From contig CM072877.1 in assembly GCA_036937835.1 (NCBI GenBank), positions 8,756,501 through 8,820,500 on the forward strand: a stretch of DNA of 64,000 nucleotides. The letters run 5' to 3'. The notes under the pieces were generated by a model. The model saw only the letters and a list, made by a program, of their open reading frames with translations. It was not told where the DNA came from and did no database searches. A program made the position numbers and the translations under genes. The first letter of the stretch is position 1; each line of letters starts with the position of its first letter. This DNA comes from Pampus argenteus (taxonomy: Eukaryota; Chordata; Actinopteri; Scombriformes; Stromateidae). Positions 10,824 through 24,359 of the stretch are shown in pieces.

Positions 10824-13516
10824 GACCCGTGCTACATCGTTGGGTAATGGAATTGTCTTGTCTCCTTGCAGACAGATCGCTATGGAAGAGGATGAACACA
10901 TAAAGCTCAAACTCTTCGGGGACTTCCTGTTTAAACCAGGAAGTGTTTGGCCCAACGTGTAAGGCCACTGCTGAAACTACTCAGCTTACATTTTAATTAC
11001 TCTCCGCTCTTGTCCCTGTACTCACTCAGCCATGACGAATAGAAAATACCTGCTCGCAGGATTTGCACAGCCTTAGAAATGTAGTCAACAGTTTATCAAC
11101 CTCAGCTTGTCTCTTGGTTCTTCTTTCTGTCAGCAAGAGAAACAAAACAGTCTGCTGAAACTTTGTGGAATGAGCATCTTAAAATAATTCAATAGCTTGT
11201 TTACTGAATGAATGAAAAGTAAGACCTGGAGGATTTTCACTACACACTACAGGTGATAGTTCTAATCTGAAATAGCTAGACCCAAATTGTTTTTTCAATT
11301 GTAACCAAACTTTATAAAGAACTGAATCTTGCCTTCTTTTTATCCCGAGGAATGCAACACATTGATCTGTAGAGTGTCAGATGTATACTTTCTCACAAAA
11401 TTACCTGAAATGAGTAAATATACAGGACTTGGCACATGCAGGGCCACAGTGCCACCACATGTCCTTGAGCAAGTGACTTTTTACAGCTCCAGAGACATTG
11501 CAGGTCACTGACCTCTGACTCCTGTAGAGACATTATGACTTTCCTGCAGGAATCAATAAAGGTAAAAAAAAAGAATCTCAACTGTTGACCTGGGAGACTA
11601 GATGAGAATTTTAAGTGTAAATTGCACCATGATTGGTTCTCCAGATTTGACTTCAAGAAATGTTTATTTAAGTGAATGTCATTTCCTTCAGTTTTACCCA
11701 TTCAGATCAACACATCCTCTGTATATCTCAGGTGTTATTCTAAACATATGAATATGCATTTTCTCTGCCTTTTCTCTCTTTTTACCATTTACCCATAACC
11801 GTTTCTCCTCTTTTTTGTTCTTTTTGTTCCGCTCCATATCACCATATTCTCCCTTCTTCATTTCTTGCACTATTTGCAGGACAACAACAGCTATCATCAC
11901 TTTATTGCAGCAGACAACCATAACAAATGGGAAAATGGGCCCGGTTTAAGAAGTCAATGGGGAAGCCATGAGGAGAACTAAAACATATTAAAAATAAAAA
12001 TAAAAGAGTCATTGTGTGCTTTGGCCTCTTTGTATCCATTGGGTTTCAGGAGTAATCTGGCAAGACAGATTGTTTTCCCTCTCCTTCTCCCTCAATGCTG
12101 CGGGTTCAAAGAGAGACGGTGTGGCATAAATCGTTAACTCCTGAGGAAAATGCTTTTAAAAATGGTTTGTCCAGCTAGTATTTTATATGCATCTTTGTTG
12201 CGCGTCAGACAGGAGCTCATATTTTTTTGTTGGATTCAATGTAAAAAGGGCAATCAACACAAGCACACACACATACTATAAACACACTCGTTAAGATAGA
12301 AAAGCAGGAAAGGCTTTACAGCTCAGCCAAGCTAACATAATATTTCATTTTATCCCTTCACTACTCTGTTCATATATCACTCTCACTCATTCTAAAAGAA
12401 ATGCTGTTATGTGTTTCATATTATAGTCAATTATAATAAATCAAATCTGTTTACACACTTGTTTTCACTAAATGTTCTCACTAAACATATTGAACAAATT
12501 CTGCCAGCTCTTAAACAACAAAAAAACTGATTTTAGAAAAATTTGTTGCATCTCACAAATGCCGTGATATAGTAGTTTAAGAAAGTGGAAACCGGCAGCT
12601 AGCCCGTTGATTTCCTCAGGCGTGAAAATGACATTGCTGTTGATCTGAAGAGTGATATATCAAATACAAACCGGCTACAGAGAGAATTCAAGCTTCTAAA
12701 ACATTGAGAGGTTAGAGAATGAAGAGAGAGACTCTCAGAGAAGAAGAAGAAGATGACGTGGAGGGAGACTAAGCTGAATAAAGAACAGTTAGAGACAGAG
12801 GACTGTAGTTGAAGGAAGAGGAGCCTAACACAGGTAATAGTACAGGCATACATCTTTGTGAGGATTTAATAAAGAAAGTCTGTGCGGCGCAGATGTTGTG
12901 TATGACAAGACTGACATCGAGACCTGTTCAACCTGGAGCATTTTGCGCAAGTGCCCACGTCTGTTAAAAAAACAACAACAACAAAAAAACTAGCCTCATG
13001 GTTTTGTTCTCAGCGGCATTAAAGGCAACCGGAGCAAACGGCTTGAGCATCACTTCAGTCCCTTTAAACTGCTGCTTCTTGCTCCAATTAGATTTTCAAC
13101 GCTTCAGCTCCGTTCCACTCAAGCGCTCTGCATGAAACAAACCCACGAAAGACTGTCTGGTAATTGGCAGTGTGAGAGGAGTTTTTCTGTTGCTGTCCTA
13201 AACTGTCTTGTTCTTACATTGCGCGTCAATCTTTTGTCAACTCGGATTCTTAACTGTTGATTGCTCATCTGCCTCCCTCTATCCAATCAGAGTTGATCCA
13301 TCCATCCATCCATTACCCGTTTCTTTAATACTCTCTCTATACTCTCTTTCCACCATAATCTTACAGTCCTCTGTCCTTTCATCCTACACGTTGCTTAATT
13401 CTTTCATAGATTTCTGATCATTGCATCGGCAGGTTTGTAACGTCCCCGGGTTAGTAAATTATGTTGGTTATCTTGCGTTCAAAAAGTGTATTATGATAAA
13501 TCATTTTTAGATGCAA
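10824..13516. other. Intron block
   Basis: No gene is recognised. Near 11550-11575 the sequence GGAATCAATAAAGGTA followed by an A-run resembles the 3' end of a fish retroposon, but I cannot define a unit. 12880-13230 is a complex, low-repeat block with homeodomain-type cores (CCAATTAGATT, GGTAATTGG). 13295-13315 has a short (ATCC)n run. Confidence 0.4.
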
Positions 13517-13612
13517 TCTCTCTCTCTCTCGCTCTCTCTGTCTCTCTCGCTCTCTCTTTCTCTGTCTCTCTCGCTCTCTCTCTCTCTGTCTCTCTCGCTC
13601 TCTCTCTCACTC
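13517..13612. repeat. Interrupted (TC)n microsatellite
   Basis: A CT-rich run of about 96 bp with regular GCTC and GTCTC interruptions, again homopyrimidine-dominated on the plus strand. Confidence 0.93.
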
Positions 13613-13980
13613 ACTCACTTTAATTACACGTCCAGATATAGTGGGCTAAAACAACTAACTGTATGATTATCTTGTCTGCTCTGTTCGCTCCACTTTCCGA
13701 CAGTTGACATGTAGCCAGACTGAAATGTTTGAGCAATGTGTGTGTGTGTGTGTGGTGGTGGTGGTGGTGGGGGTGGGCGGGTGCTTGTGGGTGCCTCTTT
13801 GTGTGCTTCATATTAATTTGTCAGTCTGACTTTGTTTACACCAGAATTTGCAGCTGCATGTGTGTGTTATTGTGTGTCATTGGCTGTCACTGTGTGTTTT
13901 GTGTGTGGGCCAAAAAAGCCAAAAAGGTAAAGGCCTGTAGCATCTTGATGGGTGTCCAGTGAAAAAGAAATTTCTGGGCT

Positions 13981-14054
13981 GTGTGCGTGTGTGTGTGTGT
14001 GTGTGTGTCTGTGTGTGTGTGTGTGTGTGTCCGTGTGTGTGTGTGTGTGTCTGT
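13981..14054. repeat. Interrupted (TG)n microsatellite
   Basis: TG run of about 74 bp with CTG and CCG interruptions. It produces spurious His-Thr frames on the minus strand. Confidence 0.95.
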
Positions 14055-16633
14055 GGGAAAGAGAGGTTTTGACCAGAAAGTATTCCCTCTGGCTTAGTGT
14101 CCAGCAGTGAGGTTGAGCAGTTTTCTCCATTGACGTCAAGCAAGTGAGGAATGGTCAGATCTCCATGAAAACATGCTCATTGGCTACTTTTTTTTTTCTT
14201 TGTGTGTGTGTGTGTGCCTGTTCCTGTGTCTGCAGTAAAGATTCAAATGTCAAGTGTTTTGAGAGGTAAAACTATCCACTCCTGCTGAACCTTGCATCCA
14301 GCCCTGTCACATCCATTCAGTCTAATGCTTCCCCGCCTCCAACCAAAACTCATGTCAAAGCACAGAATATAGAAACTGTTAAGTGTAAAAAATATTTTTC
14401 ATACCTTTTGGTCAACAATCAGTCACACATCATCTGCACTTAAAGAATACAGTAAGTTCACTACTGCTCTAAGACTGTATTTGACAAAGATCCTGTTTCT
14501 TATCATGTTCCATTGTACTAATAGCATCTAAGCAAACGCCATTATATACATAGTGCTCTCTTGCACCAAATAGAAAAAAACACCCTGGGATCAGTTTCTT
14601 AACATAAACATTGCTTAAACAGTAATTTTTTTTTGTCGGTAGGCAGTCCTGCCCCTCCCTACGTTGGCTATTGTTAAATCTTCTGTATTATCCTCTACAG
14701 CCACCAGCTGCTCTCCTAAAAAAGTTGGTTTGGTTTTAGTTTTTGATTCATTACCACACACATAGACCAACTTCAGTAAAGTTATGTACATGGTAGGACT
14801 ACAACTCACATTTCTGACGATTATTTGATCTATGAAATGTCAAAAACTGGTGATAAATGTTGATCTCAAAACTCAAAGTGATGTCTTTAAATGTCTTCTT
14901 TTATTCCAAAAAACAGTCCACAACCCAAAGATATTTAAATTGCTATCATTGAAGATTCCTCTACATCCTTTAGATTTGTGTGTGTGTAAGAAAGAGAGTA
15001 TGACAAAACGAGACAATCACGTGTGTGTGTGTAGATAACAAAGAAAGTAAGAGAGACAACAAACAGGGATATTGGGAATTGAAATGACTATTAAATGTGC
15101 ATAAGAGTGTAGAGAACAATATATATGCATGTATTGGTGTATATATATCGAATCCAACATGCATACATGCATTCATGCATCACCATAAGTGTATGCATGC
15201 CCACTATATTCCTCTACATACATCCCTATATGTGTGTGTAATGGACTGGGCCCTAACATAATTTCACGCTTCAGGATAAAAATGACTTCTAAAGAAGATT
15301 GTTTTTTCACTCCCTCAGTTATTAAACTGATGATAATCTACAGGCAGAGTGCGAGCCCTTTAAGATGTGCTTCAGGGATGCGTTCTGCTGCATTGAGCCT
15401 CCATGGGAACTAAGAAAGACATCCTTTTGTGGCATTTGTAAGTTTAAGAAACCAAAAAAAAAAAAATCATCCAAGTCAAACTGGCTTTGAGCAAGATTCT
15501 GTTGCATGTCAGTGGTTGAGCACTCGTCAATAAATACTGTCAGCAAAATACTGCTGAAATTGAACTGTTACTGTTATAGGAGACAAAGAAGGAAAGTCTA
15601 AGGAATAGTCAGTTTCTGTGTCACAAAAGGGTCTAACAACAACATAGAAAACCCAGCTTTGTGATGTATAGTTTATATAAATGTACCCAATTTATACTCG
15701 CTTATACATATGTGCTGTATGTGAATGACGTTTAGTTAAGTAGGGTATCAGAATCACTACATGCTGTAGTAACAGTATAGCAGCTCTATTGTTATATTGG
15801 CAGTAATGATAAGTAGAAATAGAAGTTTGTGGTAGTAGTAGTGGTAGTAGCAAATAGAAGCAGCAGTTGCATTGGCAGTATTGGTAGTAATTGCATTGTC
15901 AGCAGCCATCAATTGTAGTGGAGGCAGGAGAAGTTGTAGTAGCAAGCAGTAAAATAAATAGTTGTAGCAGCACCAGTTGAAGCAGCAGAATGTTAATGGC
16001 AACGTTAATAGCTAAAAGGAGAACACTGCTTTTACCACAAGAGCAGCAGCGGTGGCACTGGTACACCATATACTGTATTTGTGTCTGCTAAATAAAGGAC
16101 GGTGTTTTTCGTCAGAGCCTCAGTAGCTGCAGCACTGTTGTCCTCTTGGAGATGTCTCAATTACACCAGCTTGTTGAACCACTCTCTGGGGAACCAGGCA
16201 GCTGCGAGCCTGGACTGTGGCTAAACGGGCTGTTCCCAGAGGGCGCGAATACTCACAAAGCACAGCAGCATGGGAAAAGACAGGAAGAGAAAAAGAGGAG
16301 GAAAAAGTTAACGTGACAGCTGCAATGTAAAGACCGTGATGTGATCGAGGGGGGTCATTTGGGACAGACACTAAAATGTGGAGTGATATACATGCAAAAA
16401 ATGTTAAATGATAAAAAAAAGAGAAATATCTGAGTTGCATGACATAGGAAGTACTCCACTTGTGTTTAGGATAAACAAACTCTGCCTTCTGGATGTTTCA
16501 GACACACACCGACACACGCATGCTCACGCACACACACACGTTGCGGTGGGTAGATGAAAGAAGTCTCAAACCTATTGTGGAAAAACACATGATGTTGGTC
16601 TTGGCTGGACAAGAATGTGCACTGTGTTGATGC

Positions 16634-16670
<37 letters not shown>

Positions 16671-17133
16671 CTGTGAGATTAGCTTGCTATTTTTTTTTTT
16701 TGTGTAGATAGCCTTATACATACACACATACGCATACATAAAACACACTGGTAACAAGTCTAATTATGTATTTTACAGTTTGGGTGTGAACCTGGTTGTT
16801 TTTGGCACATTTTTAGGTTGTACATCTGAGGCCGTACATATGTATGTGTGTCCATCATTTCCTTCACGTCTCATCATGTGTTTCTTTCTCTTTCAACTTC
16901 AAACACATTTTTTAAAAAAATAAAATAAAAATCCAGGAATCGGCAGCCAATGTCAATCATCCTTTTGCTGTGTTTCCTTCAGATTATATAGCGTAGCTGC
17001 TCGTCTCATCTGCCTTAATCTGTCTCGTTAGCTTTCAAGTGGTTGGAAGGGAGAAATCACACAGAAACTGCTCAAATACCGCACTGCTGCGCGGTGAGAT
17101 CTTTGTAGCTTTGACTGACTCAACCTCAAAGCC
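14055..17133. other. Intron block with a degenerate trinucleotide region
   Basis: No gene is recognised. 15770-16060 is a cryptic simple repeat made of GTA, GCA and CAG triplets (many GTAGTAG and CAGCAG words), too degenerate to count units. A TG run lies at 16639-16669. 15120-15190 is ATGCAT-rich low-complexity sequence. Confidence 0.5.
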
Positions 17134-17155
17134 TTTTTTTTTTTTTTTTTTTTTT
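17134..17155. repeat. Poly-T tract, 22 bp
   Basis: An uninterrupted T run. It could be the reverse-strand tail of an eroded retroposon, but no body is recognisable beside it. Confidence 0.85.
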
Positions 17156-20100
17156 GGTCATTGTTGGTGTCTTTGATTATTTGAATGTGAGAAACATGAA
17201 TTGGTTCCAGTCATTTGTGATTATCTAGACACTCAGTGATAAGTGTTCAAAAAGACAGTTAAGATACAAATCCATGTAAATCTCTCGTTACAGTGATTTG
17301 TGTTTAAAAGTTAAATCTGAGTACGTCCAAAAAATGATTGACAGCATAAGCAGTGATGAAACAATGTAAATACAATAAAAACCATATTCTTCATCGTGAA
17401 CAGCACTAACAAAGCATGGATTAACGTGTTTGCACTTCGAGAGTACTTATGAAGAGTGCCTTCCTCTCTGTTGCTCCGAAGTCTCTAATAAGTGGTTTAC
17501 AAAGTCTATTATTGGCTGTTAACAGGCTTATCTGCATCTATTGTTTTCTGTTTTTTTTCCCCCCACTGTTCCTGCTATACATTTCATCCAGTGTGGGGTC
17601 TGTTTGACACACAGTATGTTGCCATTATTCTTAAACACATGAGTGGTCCTGCAAAATGTGATGGCCTTTTATCAGACTCAATTTAAATCTTGGACAGTCG
17701 TTCCTCAGACAAAGTCCAAATACTCCCAGGATTGAGATCTTCTCCAAAAATCAGCATGATTGCAAAATACTTTGTTCTTTGATATAGATTTGCATTCTTA
17801 TTAAACACTTTCTTTTCTCACAACAGATGTATTTACAGGACAGTGCAGACTTTCTTTCTAGTTGTGATGTGAACTTGCTGTATTGACCTGGAGTTATTTT
17901 AATGTGCATCCATCTACCATGAAATTATCTGCCATAACGTAACTGATGTGAATCTACTTACTGCTCTGAGTCAATAACACATTTGTAGCCTGTCAGAGGC
18001 GAGTGACATTTGTTACTTAACCTGTATTCATTTTTTAAATATTTAAATAACATTGATAACATGGCGACGATTTCGGTGTGGATGGTAGGAACATGTTTTT
18101 ACCAATATTTTTTACTGATCTCAAACAATATTTCCATTTTTAACTCCACCATAGTGTTAGACCTGTGCAGAGTTGACAGGTTTGAGTGTTTTCTGCATAA
18201 AGTGGATTATTATGATAAAGAGTGAAAGAGGAGGATATGGGAGTTGATCTGGCAACCTCTAACTTCAAACATGTTTTATGCATTGTTGACTCGCTGTAGC
18301 CCGGCAGTAATAGTCGAGTCTGCGATGAACTGCAGTGAATCTGAAGATGTTAATATTTATAGCGTATATGTTTTAAACATAACAGAGTTAAAGGCGTCTT
18401 CACTGGGCAAAACTAACTACAATTTCAGACATTGTAAGCTAATTTGCAATTGTTGCCTAGACAGGACGTTTATTACTGAAGGCGAAAATGAGAAGAGAAT
18501 AAGACATCAGGTCCTTTTTAAAGAAGAACCGAAGCGTAACTGCTTAGCATATAAGAATATTCTGTAATCAACTTAAACATTAATCTTCTTTGACATTATA
18601 AAGGGGAAATATTTACATAACCACATCCCCTCCCCTTTTCAAAGAGTGGATGAGTTATTATTGTATATGGGCCATTATTACACAGATTATTTAAAAGCTA
18701 AATTAGCCACATCTTGTCCGATTTGTTGTGAATGTCACGCATCATTATTTTTTTCTCAGAATCCCGTCAGCAGCAGCATAGAGACACATAGGCAGGTGAA
18801 GCTCTGATATTGTAGCCAAAGATCTAGCCATAAGTTCAGGAGAAGGAAAAATAACACGAGTTGAAGTTTTTTGAGATGATTCAAAGATGTCAATCAACAA
18901 ACTTGACAGAGCTAGAGCATCTCAGGTGAGGTAGTTGGTTCAAACAAAGCAGCACATTACCTACAGGGTAAACATTTATTATGAATGAACGATGAATAAT
19001 TCATGGATATGTTTAGAGGCATACACCACGTTTCTTCTGTCAGGCTCTGCCTGTGTGTGTGTGTGTGTGTGTACGTACCCATACACATGTGCATACGTCT
19101 GCAGGTGTGTGAGGAAGTTAGATTAACTGTGTCAGAAAACTCTGAAGAGAAAATATATAATTTGAGATTTCTTTCAGTCTCTCTGGAGGGGAATGTTTTT
19201 GTGTGCTAATCAGGGAGAAAGATGGAATCATCAAAGCAATACTACAGTCTACTGAGTCCGCCTGCATCTCCATGCTCGGTACGCTTTCTCATTCCTCTTT
19301 CTTTCCTACCCTGTCCGTCTCACCTTTACACTCCCGTCTCATTCTCTCACTGTCCTCTCTGTCAGATTTTTCTTCATTTCTGATCTTTCGTGATATGTTG
19401 CTTTTTTTCTGAGCAGAATAATAAAAAATATTAATAATACAAACCGCTTCGGATCAGACATTACACTTTTCTATAATTTATGAACATGCAGCCGACAAGA
19501 AAATGCTAACGTGTTCTGTTGTTGACATTGTTTTGTGGCACCAGACGAAAACAGGATTTGAACTTTCATGCTGATAGGGCGTCGCTGCAAGTAAATGTGT
19601 CGAACGTGTACGACCAGTGTCATAAAGGGCAGCAGATGTTTATTCTGTGTAATCGCATAAATTCATTATGAACATTTGCCAAACATTTAGCATTTAAAAT
19701 TAGATTTGAAATATTATTGGGTTTGTTGGCATGTGGCTCTGCAGGATTTTCTCCTCCTCGCTTATCTTATACATACAGCATCTGTCTCATATACATTCAT
19801 ACTCTATATGTATACGTCTCATAATCACACTTACACTGTATATATTTTCTTAGCGGAAGCATTCAATTGAAAATCACTGTCTTGCCTCTTCAGTCCTGTT
19901 GCATTATCTCTATAAAGCTTATTAAGAAATAATTAACCTAATTCCCTTTTTGCTTTAGGGCAGAGTTTCCCAGTGGTATTTCATAGTACTGACTCACAAT
20001 GAAAAGAGAGATAGTTGACAGCGGGTAAATGCTTTTGGGAAACGAAGGCAGAATTATTAATTATTAAATAATAAAAAGTCGTACTGAGCATGCAACTCAT

Positions 20101-21160
20101 TACTACAGCGTGATCCCAAGACTATTTTTAGTTTCTTGAAATACCAAGAAAAGAAAATAGCATACTTTTATATTTATAGAGGCTTCGGTTTATTTAGTGT
20201 GAAAGACAATTCAAGCATGACATTACGGTCGACCAGACACCCCTGCTGGCAGGGATATTGATACAATTCAGCAGGATCATCCAAATACAACAGACGTTCT
20301 CTTGTTGACAGAAAAAAAAAAAAACTTTGTGATCATATTGAAATAACACAATCTGACAAAACTGATAAGAAATAGTTGCGTTTTTTACTGCCTCACTGCA
20401 ATTCTTGGCGAGGGTTTACTTTACATGTCCACGATTATTATAGAATATTTTTTATTGTGTTAGTTTCTTGTGAAATTTACTGGAAAGAAATGTGTATTTT
20501 TTGCCTGCAGACAGGTTTCACATCATTGCATGTTCAGCTGACCTGTTGTGCACTGACTAAGTAACTAATGTAACTCTCTGTCCTACATTATCAGTTTATT
20601 TAACTGTCTTCATTCATTTTCCTTATTAGACTGTTCCTGGTAGTGTGTTACTGTACTTATAATAGAAGTAGCAAATATGTGTTTTCATTCAATGGCCAGA
20701 ACAGAGTTGAACATGCTTAAACAAATGCAAGCTCTAAAGTATTACTTAGAGCTTACATTTATTAGCCTCCTCCACTAAGGTCCACGTATAACATTAGTAC
20801 TTAAGCAATTAAGCTGTAAAACCAAAGGTAATATACAATACATGTGACGTCGAACAACAGGAGCAATGTTTTATTTTACTACTAAGTGTCCTCTGGCTAG
20901 ATTTAAGGGGTATTAATAACGTTAGGGTTCAGGTGGTTAGATGTAAGACGTCATTAAATAAAATGGAGTGGGTGACAGAAGGTGAAATGTTGTACCATTT
21001 ATCTAACAGCACAAAAACATACTTCCGTTCCTCCTCCAAGCAGACTTTCATTTCCTACTGTCCGTCTTTGCTCTCTGTTGATAATGATCATGGCAAGCCA
21101 CAATGAATAATGTACACTTACTGTAATGGTCGGAAGAGGTTCAGAGAACACTCGCGCTCA
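17156..21160. other. Intron block, mostly unique sequence
   Basis: About 4 kb of largely repeat-free AT-rich sequence, with one short TG run near 19052-19071. No protein family is recognised in either strand; a 107-codon frame at 18244-18567 has no family resemblance. Complex TAAT-rich segments at 19440-20100 could be conserved non-coding sequence. Confidence 0.4.
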
Positions 21161-22039
21161 AGGGCCATGCATACACACACACACACACAAACACACACAC
21201 GCGCACACAGACATGCAATGATATGCTCAGACATACACACCTATAATACATACCAGTGTTTCCAAACAATACACACACTTTCTAGAAGACGCACACATAC
21301 GCACATGCAGCTGGGGCTAATTCCCTCATTTCTTAATGATGGGCATCAGAGAGTTGAAAGTGTAAATTATTAAAGCATACAGCAATTAGATACATAACAC
21401 TCCCATGGAGACATACACTCACTAGCTCATATGCACACACACACACACACACACACACTGTGAATGAACACAGACATTATGTCTCACACTCAACATGATG
21501 TTATTGCAACTCTCTCCGCTCGTTAGACATTAAAGCTAATTACAGGTGGGTGTGCCATTCATTTGACACTGAATGGAAAGGCTTTAACTCAATATTTGAC
21601 TTTGAAATGCGATACTTCTTTGAAGATAAATATCCAAGACATTGCCATTCCTAAAAGTTGTTTTGATGTCACGAACCCAGAGGTGTTTAATTATAACACG
21701 GATGAGTGAACACACTCAGTAACAAGAAGTATTTAAAGAAAACAAAAAATCTTAGTAGTCTAAAGACGGTCAAAATCTTGATTTGAGTAAAAGTAACAAT
21801 TCCACAATGTAAAAAAAAATAAAAATACTAGTTTACAGTATGTAAACGTATGCACATTATATAGCTTATCTTTTCAAATCACATTTTGCAGCGAGCAAAC
21901 TAACGATAGTAACTACTGCTGTTAAACGGACCGAAAAATTGTATGCATCGTCACACTGACCACGTTAAATTCCACCTTGCTGTGTGCAGAACATCCTCTG
22001 TCCTCCCTATCCTGAACCTGTGACCTCCAGGTTAATGGC

Positions 22040-22625
22040 GGACTAATGTCAAACACCTCTAGCATCAAATACCCTTTTAGAAAAGGTATTAGAAGAGCTT
22101 ATTAGATCTGGCCGCAAGTGTCATTATAGAATTCAATCCCGATGGTCTAACTTGTTTCCAGGCTCAGGATCCATTTCCTGCGAGACAATGTCTGCTGTCC
22201 ATTGCAGTTAAGAAATGAATTATTCATGAAGGGTTTCTACTTGACAACATTTTTTTTTTTTTCATATCTTCAGATATCCTTTGGATATAGGAGGAACGTT
22301 GGTTGCCTATTATAAAATTCATAATGCAGACTATAGCGATGTCAAGGGCAATGTGTACAGCTTTCGAAACACGTGAGGATCAAGCCTTTCGTAGAACATT
22401 ACTTACCCTTCTGTCCTTAGAGGTTGAAGGTATTACAGGCCATTGAAAGCAAATTCAGATGCAAAGCCCAGCTATTAAACAGGGATTAATGGCCTCACAG
22501 ACAAATGGAACATAATTTATTCGATTACATACTGGTGTCATAGGCTAAAGGCACCGGGGTAATGTGATGCAGGATGTCATTATTCATTTGGTCTTTGGTT
22601 TAATGGCTTTTCAGACTTTATTTGA
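22040..22625. promoter_or_regulatory. Candidate conserved regulatory block
   Basis: About 590 bp of complex sequence whose only simple repeat is one short T-run. Visible sites include a palindromic E-box CACGTG at 22370-22375, a POU/octamer-like ATGCAAAG at 22459-22466, an Otx/Pitx-like GGATTAATGG near 22483-22492, and repeated ATTATTCAT words at both ends. This texture is typical of intronic enhancers, but conservation has not been tested and the call is inference. Confidence 0.3.
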
Positions 22626-23256
22626 ACATAGCAATTGTTCGATCTTGTTGTGCTTCTGTTTAAAAGTAGATTACATAAGTGCAGGCGAGGCATTGTGACT
22701 GTTAAAACCGTACACACAGAACACATACCGTACCATGCTGCAATGTTGTAACCATTTATTCACAAAAAAACGTTGCCCACTCGGGCTGTACCGCTGTAGC
22801 CCTTTGCCCTCTAATATAGAACTAGGGTGAGAAATTACCAAAACAAATAATAATTGAGCTCGCCTGTCTTTTTAGGTATCATTTGAACAATTGTATGTTT
22901 ACTTCTCTTATTGATTTTGATTTGAAATAGAGGTCGGACAGCTTTCAATGACACACACACACACACACACACACAAAACTTGCAGTGACTGTTGGGGTGA
23001 AAGTAAATCTATTTCATTTTTTGCGTGTGTGTGTGTGTGTTTTGGTGTTCATATTCAGGATGTTGTTTATATGGTTATGTGCATACTTGTGTGTGTGTGT
23101 GTGTTCTTAGGCACATGCAATTATGAATGCATAGCAAAGTCTGACTACCCCTAAACCCACATGAAAATTGATCTGTATATAATCTGACTAGGGAATTTCC
23201 CCTGGCAGTATCAAAACCAGTCATTTACCCTTCACACAGTGGTTATGTGATGTGCA

Positions 23257-23258
<2 letters not shown>

Positions 23259-23301
<43 letters not shown>
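23259..23301. repeat. (CA)n microsatellite
   Basis: Perfect CA run of about 43 bp. Other short CA/TG runs in this part of the intron lie near 21173-21200, 21433-21460, 22951-22976, 24221-24243 and 24303-24339. Confidence 0.95.
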
Positions 23302-23303
<2 letters not shown>

Positions 23304-24307
23304 AAGCTAGTCATTCTGATGGCAGCCTTGCTGATGTGTGCTTTTTGGTTTTTGGGTCACGTTCAAGGCTGAACTGTTTTGCCTCAGTGTTGTTGACTGT
23401 TTATAAATGGGATGTGTTCGTACGTCTGTACAACTAATGATATGGGTGCTGCCTTTGGTCTTGCCACACAAACAGCCAACCACAACCCCGGTGGAAGGAA
23501 AGACAGATTATCTTATCTGTCTATGCTGTTCTGTTCTAGGAGTGTGCACCACCACCATATGCTCCGTGGTAATACATACACAATTGTTAAAGTGATAAAA
23601 ATGTGCCATATCATGATATTAACAATATATTTTTTTTTATATATATTTTATTTTTGTCATGACTAAGTGATGCAGCATCCAGCTTAGAAAATTCATCTGA
23701 AATGCTTTCAGTGTAGATGTTGTGTTACAGCTTGTGAGGAATTTCAGGCTCTCTAACACTTTTATTTGAATGGATATAGCCGTCTACACAGGCTGCCTAA
23801 GAGCTCGCCTTCACTCATGCTTATTCCAAGTATGTTGTCTTCAATGTATTGCACGTAAATACAGTGAGTGTGTTTTGAGCATTGAATGCTGAAAAAATAT
23901 GGGTGACCTACACTCAGTACTGTGCCTGAACACACCCATTGTAGAAGTAGCTAATGACTAAATCAGACTAAATCTGCTGCTGCTGTTGTTGCTGCTTTAG
24001 CTACACAACCTGCATAGACGCAGTGTTTTCTGTTCTTTCTGTTTGCCGCTTCACCTTGTCTTACCTTTGTCCTCTATCATACTTTCCATTTTAAACCCCC
24101 CCCCCTATCTCTAAAGTGATTTAGTAACATGTGATAAATGATGGTCATTAGAAGCTTCAATATCAATGTCTCTTAGAGTTCACCAGATACGGCCCTTGTA
24201 GCATCTGGCTATCTCTCTCTGTGTGTGTGTGTGTGTGTGTGTGTTTCCACAAATTACTCTTTAGCACACAAACACACTTAAAATGCTTCTTCTGGTGGGA
24301 TATACAC

Positions 24308-24338
<31 letters not shown>

Positions 24339-24359
24339 GGCCTACATTCATATGCATTC

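Noticed and set aside
18244..18567. 107-codon plus-strand open frame
   Set aside because: No domain, no flanking splice sites that would make a cntfr exon, and a length compatible with chance.
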